Source of the DNA: Vibrio porteresiae DSM 19223
GTDB lineage: Bacteria > Pseudomonadota > Gammaproteobacteria > Enterobacterales > Vibrionaceae
NCBI RefSeq assembly: GCF_024347055.1
Contig: NZ_AP024895.1
Location: 620,001-684,000 of the forward strand
Length of the DNA stretch: 64,000 nucleotides
Direction: 5' to 3'
The position numbers and the translations under genes are program-made. The notes below the pieces were generated by a model. It was not told the origin of the DNA, did no database searches, and saw nothing but the letters and a program-made list of their open reading frames with translations. Shown piece by piece: positions 19,006 through 28,543 of this stretch (position 1 is the stretch's first letter; every line of letters starts with the position of its first letter).

Positions 19006-22000
19006 TTACTGTGCCTGAACACGAAGTTCTGCTGCACTACGGCTTTGGTGACCCAGAAGAGTCTGAAGATCCGCGGCTTGTGGTTTAACAAGGTAGAACT
19101 TAGGAATCCATTCATCAAAGTTCGCTAAGATGGTTTCTGCGTAAGTAGAGCCAGTTTGCTCTAAGTGCTCTGCAATCAAACCACGCAAATGTTCTTGGTG
19201 AATGTAGAGATCTTCCAGTGACAGTGCTTCAACGGATTCTGCGTTGACACGACCTTGGAAATCGCCATTCTTATCGAGTACATAGGCGAAACCGCCTGTC
19301 ATACCCGCACCAAAGTTAACCCCTGTCGCGCCGAGAATCGCGACAATACCACCCGTCATGTATTCACATGCGTTATCGCCAGCACCTTCAATCACTGCGA
19401 TAGTGCCAGAGTTACGAACGCCAAAACGTTCTCCTGCTTTACCCGCTGCAAAGAGCTTACCGCCCGTTGCACCGTACAAACAGGTGTTACCAATAATCGT
19501 TGCTTCGTTACAAGCAAAAGCAGTGCCTTGATGAGGTTTAATCACCAGTTTACCGCCAGCCATGCCTTTGCCGACATAGTCGTTAGCATCGCCTGTTAGA
19601 ATCAATTCGACACCACCTGCGTTCCAAACCCCGAAGGATTGACCTGCAGTCCCTTCTAATACGATACGAATTGGAGTAGCTGCTAGACCTTGGTTGCCAT
19701 AACGTTTGGCAATTTCGCCAGATAGGCGAGCACCGATAGAACGGTCGGTGTTGATCACGTTGTAGTAAAGCTCTAATGGCTCTTGAGCTTCAACCGCTTT
19801 AATTGCATCTTTTACGATACGTTGGTTAAGTTCACCATGATCAAATGGTGTGTTTGGTTCAGTGCAGTACAGAGGTAGACCTGCTGGCGACACTGGAGCT
19901 TCCAGAATGTCAGACAAATCGAGTTTGCTCTGTTTCGCTGTCATGCCGCTAACCACTTCAAGCAGGTCGGTGCGACCAATTAAGTCTGTTAGCTTTTCAA
20001 CACCCAGCTCTGCCAAGTAGCCGCGCACTTCTTCCGCTAGACCAATGAAATAGTTCATCACCATTTCTGGTAAGCCTTTGAAGTATTGCTTACGCAATGT
20101 TTCGTCTTGGGTTGCTACACCTGTTGCACAGTTGTTTAGGTGACAGATACGTAGGAACTTACAGCCCATTGAAACCATTGGCGCAGTACCGAAACCAAAG
20201 CTTTCAGCACCTAAAATAGCGCCTTTGATAACATCTAGACCGGTTTTCAGACCACCATCCACTTGCAGGCGGATTTTATGGCGCAAGCCGTTAGCTACCA
20301 AAGATTGTTGAGTTTCGGCTAGACCTAATTCCCAAGGACAACCAGCATATTTCACTGAAGTGAGAGGGCTAGCGGCAGTACCACCATCATAACCAGAGAT
20401 AGTGATTAAATCGGCGTAGGCTTTCGCTACACCTGTTGCAATAGTACCGACACCAGGTTCAGACACCAATTTTACAGACACGAGCGCATTTGGGTTGACC
20501 TGCTTTAAGTCAAAGATCAATTGCGACAAGTCTTCGATTGAGTAAATGTCATGGTGTGGCGGTGGAGAAATCAGCGTAACGCCTTGTACTGAGTGGCGTA
20601 GTCGCGCAATTTCAGCCGTCACTTTATGGCCCGGTAGCTGACCACCTTCGCCAGGTTTTGCCCCTTGTGCCACTTTAATTTGCAGTACGTCAGCACTGGT
20701 CAAGTAGTGTGGAGTAACGCCAAAGCGACCTGATGCCACCTGCTTGATACGAGAGTTCTTCTCGGTACCAAAGCGGCGAGGATCTTCACCACCTTCTCCT
20801 GAGTTAGAGAAACCGCCCAAACGGTTCATTGCCGTTGCTAATGCTTCGTGAGCTTCAGGGCTCAAAGCACCAATCGACATCGCCGCAGAGTCAAAGCGTT
20901 TGAATAGTTCGCTAGCGGGTTCAATCTTCTCTAGAGGGATTGAAGTGTCGGTTTTTTTCAGCTTCATCAAGTCACGTAATGTCGCGACTGGACGTTGGTT
21001 TACCTGAGCAGAGAAAGCGTGGTAATCGCTGGTTTCACCTGTTTTCACTGCATGTTGTAAGGTTTGTACCACATCTGGGTTGAACGCATGGTATTCGCCG
21101 CCGTGAACGTATTTCAGTAGACCGCCATGTTCAAGAGGTTTACGTTTTGCCCACGCTTTACGTGACAAGTTAAACAGATCTTGTTGGAAGTCTGAGAAGT
21201 TCGCACCTTGAATGCGGCTAACAACGCCTTTAAAGCAAAGGGATGTCAGTTCTTTATTCAAGCCAACCGCTTCAAACAGTTGTGAACAACGATAGGACGC
21301 CACTGTCGAAATACCCATCTTCGACATGATTTTGTACAAGCCTTTGTTGATGCCATGCTGATAGTTTTGCATCACATCGCGATAGCTTTTATCAATCGCA
21401 CCATCATCAACCAATTTGCCTAGTGTTTCATAAGCTAGGTATGGGTAAACCGCTGTTGCTCCGAAACCTAACAATACCGCAAATTGGTGTGGGTCACGGG
21501 CGGCTGCAGTTTCAACAATAATGTTGGCATCACAGCGCAATTGAGTGTCGACTAAGCGAGTTTGAATAGCACCAACCGCCATCGCTGCTGGAATTGGCAA
21601 TTTGCCTTTGGTCAGAGCGCGGTCGGAAAGAACCAACAATACCGTCCCTTCGCGAACTACTTTTTCTGCTTCGTCACATAGGTCTAAAACGGCTTGTTTG
21701 AGATCTTTTTCATCTGGATTGAAGTTGATATCCAAGATGGTATTGCGATAGTGCTCGTCATTTAGAGTGAGCAGCTGTTGCATGTCAGAGTAAAGAAGCA
21801 CTGGTGAGTCGAACGTTACGCGATAGGCGTGACCATCGGTTTCGTTAAACACGTTCATCTCTTGACCGATACAGGTAGCCAAAGACATCACGTGTTTTTC
21901 ACGTAGTGGGTCGATTGGTGGGTTGGTGACCTGCGCGAATTTCTGACGGAAGTAATCAGTAATGAGGCGCTCTTTCGAAGAGAGCACGGCCATTGGGGTA

Positions 22001-23469
22001 TCATCGCCCATTGAGCCAACCGCTTCTTGTCCCATATCACCTAGGACACGAAGGATTTGATCAATCTCTTCGTTACTCATCGCGAACTGTTTCTGATAGG
22101 TTCTTAGCAGATCTTCATCAAAGTTACGTTCACCCACTTTATCGTCTGGCAAAGCAGAGAATGGAACGAGTGGATAAACGCAGCGATCCAACCATTCACG
22201 GTATGGGTGACGGTCTTTTAAGTCGTTATCAATTTCGCTTGATTGCCAGATTTTGCCAGTACGGGTGTCAATCACCAGCAGTTCACCTGGACCAACACGG
22301 CCTTTTTCAGCCACTTCGTCTGGTGCGTAATCCCAAATACCAATCTCTGATGCCAGTGTAATCAGTTTGTCTTTAGTGATCACATAACGAGCAGGACGTA
22401 GACCGTTACGGTCTAGGTTACATGCAGCGTAGCGACCATCAGACAATACAATCCCCGCTGGACCATCCCATGGCTCCATATGTTTGGAGTTGAAGTCATA
22501 GAACGCACGTAGCTCATCATCCATATCTGGGTGATGTTGCCATGCTGGTGGCACAAGCATACGCATTGCACGGAAGAGGTCCATACCGCCTTGCAAAAGC
22601 AGTTCAAGCATGTTGTCTAAGCTTGATGAGTCAGAACCGGTTTCGTTAACGAACGGTGCTGCACTTTGCAGGTCAGGAAGTAGTGGAGATGAAAATTTAT
22701 AACCACGAGCACGAGCCCATTCACGGTTACCTTGAATGGTGTTGATCTCACCGTTGTGTGCTAGGTAGCGGAACGGTTGAGCCAAAGGCCAGCGTGGTTG
22801 AGTGTTGGTTGAGAAACGTTGGTGGAACAGGCAAATCGCCGATTCCATACGTAGGTCCGCTAAGTCTAAATAGAAACGGGGAAGGTCTGCAGGCATACAT
22901 AGGCCTTTGTAGACGATCACCTGAGTGGATAATGAACAGATATAAAAGTCATTATCTTCTGTAATTTGTTTTTCGATACGACGTCGTGCGATATACAAAC
23001 GACGCTCAATGTCTCGATCTTGCCAGCCTGCAGGAGCAGAAACAAACACTTGTTGGATATCTGGCAAAGAAGAACTCGCAATAGGGCCCAATACTTTTGG
23101 ATTGGTTGGCACAGCGCGCCAGCCTGCAACCGTTAGGGTTTCTTGAGTCAGTTCTTTGTTGATGATATCGCGAGCTGTTTGTGCTTTTACAGGATCACGG
23201 CTAAGAAAAATCATACCAATTGCGTACTGTCGACCGAGCTTCCAGTGTTGCTCATCGGCGATCAGACGTAAGTATGAATCCGGTTTTTGAAGCAGTAGAC
23301 CACAGCCATCGCCGGTTTTACCGTCAGCTGCAATCCCACCACGGTGAGTCATACGATCAAGAGCTGAGATAGCGGTGCGCACAAGCTTATGACTTGCTTG
23401 ACCTTCCATGTGGGCAATTAAGCCAAATCCGCAGTTATCTCGTTCAAAACTTGGATCATATAGAGCCAT
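19006..23469 (-). CDS. gltB: Glutamate synthase (NADPH) large subunit
   Basis: 1487 residues (E. coli 1486 in precursor form). It makes two glutamates from glutamine and 2-oxoglutarate. A 12-residue propeptide (MALYDPSFERDN) precedes Cys13 of CGFGLIAHMEG, which after cleavage becomes the N-terminal nucleophile of the class II glutaminase. The FMN synthase domain follows, with the 3Fe-4S cysteines in C-KFLRI-C-HLNN-C, and a C-terminal beta-helix (GXXG repeats). The first gene of gltBD, it is divergent from yhcC across a 600-base gap. Confidence 0.98.
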   Translation of the reverse strand: MALYDPSFERDNCGFGLIAHMEGQASHKLVRTAISALDRMTHRGGIAADGKTGDGCGLLLQKPDSYLRLIADEQHWKLGRQYAIGMIFLSRDPVKAQTARDIINKELTQETLTVAGWRAVPTNPKVLGPIASSSLPDIQQVFVSAPAGWQDRDIERRLYIARRRIEKQITEDNDFYICSLSTQVIVYKGLCMPADLPRFYLDLADLRMESAICLFHQRFSTNTQPRWPLAQPFRYLAHNGEINTIQGNREWARARGYKFSSPLLPDLQSAAPFVNETGSDSSSLDNMLELLLQGGMDLFRAMRMLVPPAWQHHPDMDDELRAFYDFNSKHMEPWDGPAGIVLSDGRYAACNLDRNGLRPARYVITKDKLITLASEIGIWDYAPDEVAEKGRVGPGELLVIDTRTGKIWQSSEIDNDLKDRHPYREWLDRCVYPLVPFSALPDDKVGERNFDEDLLRTYQKQFAMSNEEIDQILRVLGDMGQEAVGSMGDDTPMAVLSSKERLITDYFRQKFAQVTNPPIDPLREKHVMSLATCIGQEMNVFNETDGHAYRVTFDSPVLLYSDMQQLLTLNDEHYRNTILDINFNPDEKDLKQAVLDLCDEAEKVVREGTVLLVLSDRALTKGKLPIPAAMAVGAIQTRLVDTQLRCDANIIVETAAARDPHQFAVLLGFGATAVYPYLAYETLGKLVDDGAIDKSYRDVMQNYQHGINKGLYKIMSKMGISTVASYRCSQLFEAVGLNKELTSLCFKGVVSRIQGANFSDFQQDLFNLSRKAWAKRKPLEHGGLLKYVHGGEYHAFNPDVVQTLQHAVKTGETSDYHAFSAQVNQRPVATLRDLMKLKKTDTSIPLEKIEPASELFKRFDSAAMSIGALSPEAHEALATAMNRLGGFSNSGEGGEDPRRFGTEKNSRIKQVASGRFGVTPHYLTSADVLQIKVAQGAKPGEGGQLPGHKVTAEIARLRHSVQGVTLISPPPHHDIYSIEDLSQLIFDLKQVNPNALVSVKLVSEPGVGTIATGVAKAYADLITISGYDGGTAASPLTSVKYAGCPWELGLAETQQSLVANGLRHKIRLQVDGGLKTGLDVIKGAILGAESFGFGTAPMVSMGCKFLRICHLNNCATGVATQDETLRKQYFKGLPEMVMNYFIGLAEEVRGYLAELGVEKLTDLIGRTDLLEVVSGMTAKQSKLDLSDILEAPVSPAGLPLYCTEPNTPFDHGELNQRIVKDAIKAVEAQEPLELYYNVINTDRSIGARLSGEIAKRYGNQGLAATPIRIVLEGTAGQSFGVWNAGGVELILTGDANDYVGKGMAGGKLVIKPHQGTAFACNEATIIGNTCLYGATGGKLFAAGKAGERFGVRNSGTIAVIEGAGDNACEYMTGGIVAILGATGVNFGAGMTGGFAYVLDKNGDFQGRVNAESVEALSLEDLYIHQEHLRGLIAEHLEQTGSTYAETILANFDEWIPKFYLVKPQAADLQTLLGHQSRSAAELRVQAQ

Positions 23470-24070
23470 TGCAATTCTCCCTTCTTGCCTTTCTGTCTTC
23501 CGGACAGTAAATGACTAGCTATTCTTGTAGATTATAATTATATGAGTGTTTATGTTTAAAAAATGACTAAAACTGTAAAAAAGCTCAGTTATAAAATTTT
23601 CACTGAGTTCACAACCTATAGCTAATTATACAAAAGGTCAAGCCACTGGTGAAAAATCAATCATAGACAGGGTTTAGCGCTGATAACTTTGAAAAAGTTA
23701 ATAATATCAACACCTTGAAAATTTGAAGTTAACATGTAAATCCAGCATTTCTCTCACGATATGAGAAAAATGGTGAAAAATAGCGCAGAGAGTGGTGGCG
23801 TGGTGAGCGGGTATATGAGGGGGTTATCATATTAATCTGGCTATTTGCCAGACTTATAGTCTGAATATTAGTTTGTATTTAGTTTTTTGCTCTAATTTAT
23901 TGAAAAAATCTTCATGATTACTGTGAACCCACTGCGATAGAAAGATAGGCGCAGTATAAAACGCGATTTTATGCACTTTTCTTGATTTTGATTAGGCTTG
24001 CAGCCCTTCTGGTCGCCTAAACTGCCTCGGTATTTTATTCGTCCATTTTTAAGTTCAACGGAAGCTCTCC
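23470..24070. other. Divergent control region between gltB and the radical SAM gene
   Basis: About 600 AT-rich bases with no ORF that looks coding. It must hold both promoters; none stands out. Near the right edge an imperfect hairpin is visible: TTAGGC (23992-23997) pairs with GCCTAA (24015-24020), with an inner CAG/CTG, about 50 bases before the yhcC start. Confidence 0.5.
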
Positions 24071-25030
24071 ATGCAGTTACATGAATTGGTTAATACCATT
24101 GGTCAAGATTTACATCGTCGCTATGGAGAGCGAGTCCATAAATTGACATTACATGGTGGTTTTAGTTGTCCTAACCGCGATGGCACCATTGGGCGCGGTG
24201 GGTGTACTTTTTGTAATGTGGCTTCGTTTGTCGATGAACAAACACAAATTCAATCGATTGAGCAGCAACTGACCAATCGCGCCGGTGAAATTGCCCGCGC
24301 CAACAAATACCTTGCTTATTTTCAAGCTTACACAAGTACTTATGCTGAAGTGCAAGTCCTGAAAAATATGTATGAGCAGGCGTTAAAAATGGCCAACATC
24401 GTAGGGCTATGTGTGGGGACTCGTCCCGATTGTGTTCCTGATGCCGTGCTAGAACTATTAGGTTCTTATGTAGAGCAAGGATATGAAGTGTGGTTGGAGT
24501 TGGGGTTGCAGACGGCCAATGACCAGACTCTTAAACGAATCAATCGCGGCCATGACTACGCGGCCTATGCTGAGATAGTGCCACGTGCACGTGCGCTTGG
24601 AATCAAGGTGTGTACCCATCTGATTATCGGCTTACCCAAAGAAGGGAAAGAGGACAATCTGCAAACGCTCGCCAAAGTGTTAGAGACAGGAACCGATGGC
24701 ATTAAATTGCATGCTTTACACATTGTCGAAGGGAGCACGATGGCGAGAGCATGGCATGCAGGAAAGCTTGAGGCACCAACACTGGAGTTCTATCTTGATG
24801 TCGCGAGCGAAATGATTCGCCGTACTCCGCCAGAGATCATTTATCACCGAGTTTCTTCAGCGGCTCGCCGCCCAACACTATTATCCCCACTCTGGTGTGA
24901 GAATCGCTGGTTAGCGATGACTGAGTTAGGCAAAATCCTCAATGAGCTTGGCCCGCAAGGTTCCTTGCTTGGCCAGCCATTTTGTTACACCCTGCCTAAT
25001 AGTCAGGTTCTCAATCACAATACCAACTAA
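24071..25030 (+). CDS. yhcC: YhcC-type radical SAM protein (TIGR01212 family)
   Basis: 319 residues. The radical SAM cluster is C-PNRDGTIGRGG-C-TF-C near residues 33-46; the spacing C-x11-C-x2-C is the longer one of this subfamily. Later blocks VGLCVGTRPDCVPD and LELGLQTANDQTLKRINRGHD match the family. In E. coli yhcC is also divergent from gltBD. Its reaction is not settled; a tRNA or cofactor modification role has been discussed for relatives. ATG with GGAAG 8-10 bases upstream. Confidence 0.9.
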   Translation: MQLHELVNTIGQDLHRRYGERVHKLTLHGGFSCPNRDGTIGRGGCTFCNVASFVDEQTQIQSIEQQLTNRAGEIARANKYLAYFQAYTSTYAEVQVLKNMYEQALKMANIVGLCVGTRPDCVPDAVLELLGSYVEQGYEVWLELGLQTANDQTLKRINRGHDYAAYAEIVPRARALGIKVCTHLIIGLPKEGKEDNLQTLAKVLETGTDGIKLHALHIVEGSTMARAWHAGKLEAPTLEFYLDVASEMIRRTPPEIIYHRVSSAARRPTLLSPLWCENRWLAMTELGKILNELGPQGSLLGQPFCYTLPNSQVLNHNTN

Positions 25031-25047
25031 ATAGAGCCTATTTAGCG

Positions 25048-25611
25048 TTAGTTTTCTTGAGGTAGTGTTCGGGATACTTTGGCTGGATTACCCATAGCCA
25101 GATGATAGGCAGGGACATCTTTGGTCACTACGCTACCTGCACCGATGACAGCGCCTTCACCAATTGTCACTCCTGGTAAAATAATCGCCCCGCCACCAAT
25201 CCAAACGTGAGAGCCTATGGTAATAGGCTCCGCCCAGCCTATGTGTTGGTCACGAGTTGCTGCATCTAATGGATGATGTGCCGTATAAATTTGTACATTA
25301 GGACCAATAAACACATGGTCGCCTATGGTTACTGGAGCGCAATCTAATAAGACAAAATTGAAGTTGATGAAAACATGACTGCCGAGCGTAGTGTTCACGC
25401 CATAGTCAACATTTAACTGTTTTTCGAAATGAACATCTTCTCCGACTTGCGCAAAAATTTGACTCAATAGTGCCTGTTGCTGATCGTGGGCTTCTCGTGG
25501 CAAAAGATTATATTCTGCCACTCTATTGCGGGTTAGATTGCGAATTTCGATCAGTTCAGCATCATTAATTGAGTAGCGTTTTCCCGCTACCATGTCTTGA
25601 TAAGCACTCAT
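25048..25611 (-). CDS. maa: Maltose O-acetyltransferase-like hexapeptide acetyltransferase
   Basis: 187 residues from MSAYQDMVAGKRYS, with AGGGA before the ATG; an earlier in-frame start (25677) adds an unconserved hydrophobic stretch. N-terminal Mac domain (YSINDAELIEIRNLTRNRV), then a left-handed beta-helix of hexapeptide repeats (ITIGSHVWIGGGAIILPGVTIGEGAVIGAGSVVTKDVP). Acetyl-CoA-dependent acetylation of a sugar; maltose or a galactoside is likely. It converges with yhcC and is the last ordinary gene before the island. Confidence 0.88.
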   Translation of the reverse strand: MSAYQDMVAGKRYSINDAELIEIRNLTRNRVAEYNLLPREAHDQQQALLSQIFAQVGEDVHFEKQLNVDYGVNTTLGSHVFINFNFVLLDCAPVTIGDHVFIGPNVQIYTAHHPLDAATRDQHIGWAEPITIGSHVWIGGGAIILPGVTIGEGAVIGAGSVVTKDVPAYHLAMGNPAKVSRTLPQEN

Positions 25612-25838
25612 GATTTCCCTTGTATAACCAATGATATAAACAACTATTACTGCGGGTAATACTACAGTGTTATGCAATATTTACAGGAATAAAAATGTAT
25701 TTTCTACTATATAGTGAATCTCTGGGATTCAACTAACTTTGTTTTCGTTCCTATTTTTTGTATTAGAAATAATAACTTGGTCCTAGTCTATTAACTGTGG
25801 CAATATTATTCCTATTGTTTTATAAGGAATATTGCATT

Positions 25839-26720
25839 ATGGCTAATAGCACATCTAATGATAATGGAAGGGCGCTGGAGTATGCATTAACACAGGCACT
25901 GATCAGGTACTATCCAACTGCTCGTATTGATGAACAAACAAAACACGATCAAATCAGAGATTTTGGGAAACTCAAGTCATTACCTGATAATGTTCAAGCG
26001 TATTTTATTAAAAATACTGATTATTTTGTAAGTGAAATATTACCTAGTCGTATCGGTTATGATAATGAAATAATAAAATTAAGTAGATTAACCGATACTC
26101 AAGGAACAAGAGGTGATGTTACAGATATAAGGTTATGGTTGGTTGATGGATATGTTTATAATATTTCGCTTAAGCATAACCATGAAGCTGTTAAACACCC
26201 TAGACCAGGTTCACTAATAGACCAACTTGGTATTAATAATGATTTAATTAATAAAGAATATAGAAATAAAGTTAAAGCAATAGAAAAAGATTTTTATGAT
26301 AACCTTTTAGAAGGTGAAACAACCTTTAATGTTGTTAAACAAAGAAATCCTGATATTATTTTAAATCTTTATAGAAATATTTGTAATAATTATATTAATT
26401 ATTTAAATAAATATAGAAGCTATGCTGAAGAGTATTTTTCATTTATTGTAGGTATCTATGAATTTGAAAAAGTAATTATTACAAGAAATAAAATTGACAT
26501 ATTAAACTTTTACAATATACCTAGACCTACAGACATGCGTGCAGAAATATATAATAATAGTTATGTAGATGTTCACTTCAATAACGGTATTTCGTTTAGG
26601 TCAAGATTACACACTGCTAGTAGTAGAATTAATCTTGGTCGTTCTATTAGTCTAAAGTTTGACACAAATATACTTTATGATGAAGAAAATTATATTAATA
26701 GATGTAGCATTGATCTTTAA
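25839..26720 (+). CDS. HaeIII-like type II restriction endonuclease (predicted GGCC)
   Basis: 293 residues from MANSTSNDNGRALEYALTQAL, with AAGGAA before the ATG; an earlier ATG at 25797 is poorly placed. I base the call on the convergent HaeIII-like methylase 49 bases away and on the block GTRGDVTDIRLW ... YNISLKHNHEAVKHPR (residues 89-122), typical of the RE_HaeIII family. D93/D96 and S110-L-K112 could be a variant PD-(D/E)xK core. Cleavage at GG^CC is inferred from the partner, not seen. The gene is AT-rich. No controller (C) protein is present. Confidence 0.78.
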   Translation: MANSTSNDNGRALEYALTQALIRYYPTARIDEQTKHDQIRDFGKLKSLPDNVQAYFIKNTDYFVSEILPSRIGYDNEIIKLSRLTDTQGTRGDVTDIRLWLVDGYVYNISLKHNHEAVKHPRPGSLIDQLGINNDLINKEYRNKVKAIEKDFYDNLLEGETTFNVVKQRNPDIILNLYRNICNNYINYLNKYRSYAEEYFSFIVGIYEFEKVIITRNKIDILNFYNIPRPTDMRAEIYNNSYVDVHFNNGISFRSRLHTASSRINLGRSISLKFDTNILYDEENYINRCSIDL

Positions 26721-26725
26721 TCGAT

Positions 26726-26750
26726 ATAGAGGAGGTATAACCTCCTCTAT
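26726..26750. terminator. Shared hairpin between restriction and methylase genes
   Basis: A perfect inverted repeat ATAGAGGAGGT / ACCTCCTCTAT with a 3-nt loop, lying between the convergent stops at 26720 and 26770. Without a long T tract on either side it may act as a weak bidirectional terminator or as an RNA end stabiliser. Confidence 0.6.
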
Positions 26751-26769
26751 GTAATCTATGTAATTAGAG

Positions 26770-27780
26770 TTATGCTACTAATTCTAATTTAAGAACATTT
26801 TCTAGTGATTTCTTTATACTATTTGCTATAGCATAAGCAAAATTTACAGCAACAGCATTTCCAATCATCTTATAACCAGCAGAAACATCATTATATATAA
26901 ATCTAAAACTATCTGGAAATCCTTGAATTCTAGCACATTCACGAACACTTAGCCGTCTATATTCAAAGCCATCAACAAATAGGAATTTGTTTTGTTCTAG
27001 TTTTTCCATTTTTGGTGCTGATGGGTGTATTGGTGCATGTCTCCCACCAGCCTGAATAGTAAATGATGGCTCATTCCAAGCTCTTACTCTATTTCTACTC
27101 ATATACATACTAGAAAACGATCCTGTCATATATTCGTGGTTAGGAATTACTGTGTCAGGATTTGGCTTAGATTTAGAAATTGCAGGAACGGCTAGCCCAT
27201 CTAAATCCATTATACAATCTTTTAGTTTAGGTTTGTTATCCAATGCTTCAGGAAAAGAATAAGAAACACCTAAGTCCTTTCTAAATCCGATGAATATAAC
27301 TCGTTTTCTATCTTGTGCTACGCCGTAATCATTAGCATTTAGAAGTTTAAAAAAAAGATCATACCCAGCATCTTGGAATGTTTTTTTTATATTATCTAAA
27401 GCTTCTTTATGTCTTGGTGCTAACATACCACTAACATTTTCAGCTAGGAAGAATTTAGGCTGTTTATCTTTTAAAATACGAATAAAATCGAAAAATAGCT
27501 GACCTCTCTGATCATTTATTCCTCTTCTTGAGCCTGCTTCACTCCAACTTTGACACGGTGGACCACCGATAATTCCGTCGCAATCAGGTACCTCTATACT
27601 AGGAATATCTACGATACTACGTCTATCTAACTTGGTATTTGGGTGATTAAGCTCATAAGTCGCCCATATGTCTTTATCATATTCGTTGGCGAATGGTATT
27701 GAAAATCCAGCTTTTTCAAAACCCAAGTCGAGTCCACCAGCTCCTGAAAAGAAAGAGTTTACTTTTAGTTGCATATACAT
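26770..27780 (-). CDS. DNA (cytosine-5-)-methyltransferase, M.HaeIII-like
   Basis: 336 residues. All 5mC methylase motifs are in order: FFSGAGGLDLGFEKAG (I, SAM binding), GGPPCQSW with catalytic Cys76 (IV), FFLAENVSGM (VI), QDRKRVIFIGFR (VIII), RRLSVRECARIQGFPD (IX) and MIGNAV (X). It resembles M.HaeIII through most of its length, including the target recognition part (PNHEYMTGS, SRNRVRAWNEP), so methylation of the inner C of GGCC is likely. The start is 27780 or the ATG at 27774. It protects host GGCC sites from the convergent nuclease. Confidence 0.93.
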   Translation of the reverse strand: MYMQLKVNSFFSGAGGLDLGFEKAGFSIPFANEYDKDIWATYELNHPNTKLDRRSIVDIPSIEVPDCDGIIGGPPCQSWSEAGSRRGINDQRGQLFFDFIRILKDKQPKFFLAENVSGMLAPRHKEALDNIKKTFQDAGYDLFFKLLNANDYGVAQDRKRVIFIGFRKDLGVSYSFPEALDNKPKLKDCIMDLDGLAVPAISKSKPNPDTVIPNHEYMTGSFSSMYMSRNRVRAWNEPSFTIQAGGRHAPIHPSAPKMEKLEQNKFLFVDGFEYRRLSVRECARIQGFPDSFRFIYNDVSAGYKMIGNAVAVNFAYAIANSIKKSLENVLKLELVA

Positions 27781-27899
27781 TTTCTCTAGTAAGAAGAATT
27801 ACCATATTGAAGCAAATAACTGGATATAAGGCCAGTGCTTTTTTGTCTGTTTATTAAAAATTCGTGATTTATATCACACATTTTCGGCGTAGCAAATTG

Positions 27900-28280
27900 T
27901 TAAAGTCGATTTCTTCGAGCGTTATGAGTTTTTAGAGATTGACTATACTCCATTTCATGCGCTTTCTCAGGATCTAACTTTCTAAGTTTAGATAGTGCGA
28001 TGTTAGTTAAATCAATAGATTGAAGAAAACATGTCGTTAAGTTTTCTATTTCAGCTTCTAAATCACCAATTATCAATTGGTGATTTTCTATTTTATCTTT
28101 TAATCTTTGACTTGGTTCTTGTCTTTTCTTTTCTAGTTGATTTTTTGTTTTTAATCTTTCCTTCAATTTATATTTTTCATTCTCGCAAATATTTTTTTTC
28201 AAGATTATTTCATTATTTAAACTTTTAGATAAAACGTTTTTGTTTTTTGATTCTAGAAATGTTTTTATATTGTCATCCAT
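27900..28280 (-). CDS. Basic coiled-coil protein, possible mobilization accessory factor
   Basis: 126 residues, Lys/Glu-rich, predicted mostly helical with heptad-like runs (residues 30-90). The C-terminus is arginine-rich (HNARRNRL). No enzyme motif is visible. It is divergent from the relaxase with 263 bases between, the usual place of a MobC-like oriT-binding accessory gene. That role is inferred from position only. AT-rich like its neighbours. Confidence 0.5.
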   Translation of the reverse strand: MDDNIKTFLESKNKNVLSKSLNNEIILKKNICENEKYKLKERLKTKNQLEKKRQEPSQRLKDKIENHQLIIGDLEAEIENLTTCFLQSIDLTNIALSKLRKLDPEKAHEMEYSQSLKTHNARRNRL

Positions 28281-28543
28281 ATTTTATACCTCACTAAATA
28301 TAAAGTATCATTAATTATTTATTTATCAATAGATAATATTGACTTTGTTTAGGATTATGTAATTAATATAATTGTAGTGAAAGTTATATTTTACACTTTG
28401 GATATACTAAGAATAGACTACCAACGATTCTAAAACATAAGTTTTCCATTGCTGCGCTCGGATAAACTTTAATTTTAGGTTGGTAAACTTTAAAAAGTTT
28501 AATCAAATAAAAAGAGGGCATAAAAATATAGGAGAAAAGACAA
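28281..28543. promoter_or_regulatory. Divergent control region upstream of the relaxase, candidate oriT
   Basis: Between the coiled-coil gene and the relaxase. AT-rich, but with one short G/C-rich patch (GCTGCGCTCGG near 28455). Around it TAAACTTTAA occurs twice, AAACTTTAAAAAGTTT is a near-perfect palindrome (28487-28502), and AAGTTT upstream pairs with AAACTT. ACCAAC and GGTTGGT also form an inverted pair. Such a layout fits an oriT or relaxase operator, but no known nic sequence was recognised. Confidence 0.4.

Noticed and set aside
21993..22361. 122-codon ORF antisense to gltB
   Set aside because: A shadow of the strong gltB frame with no ribosome site.
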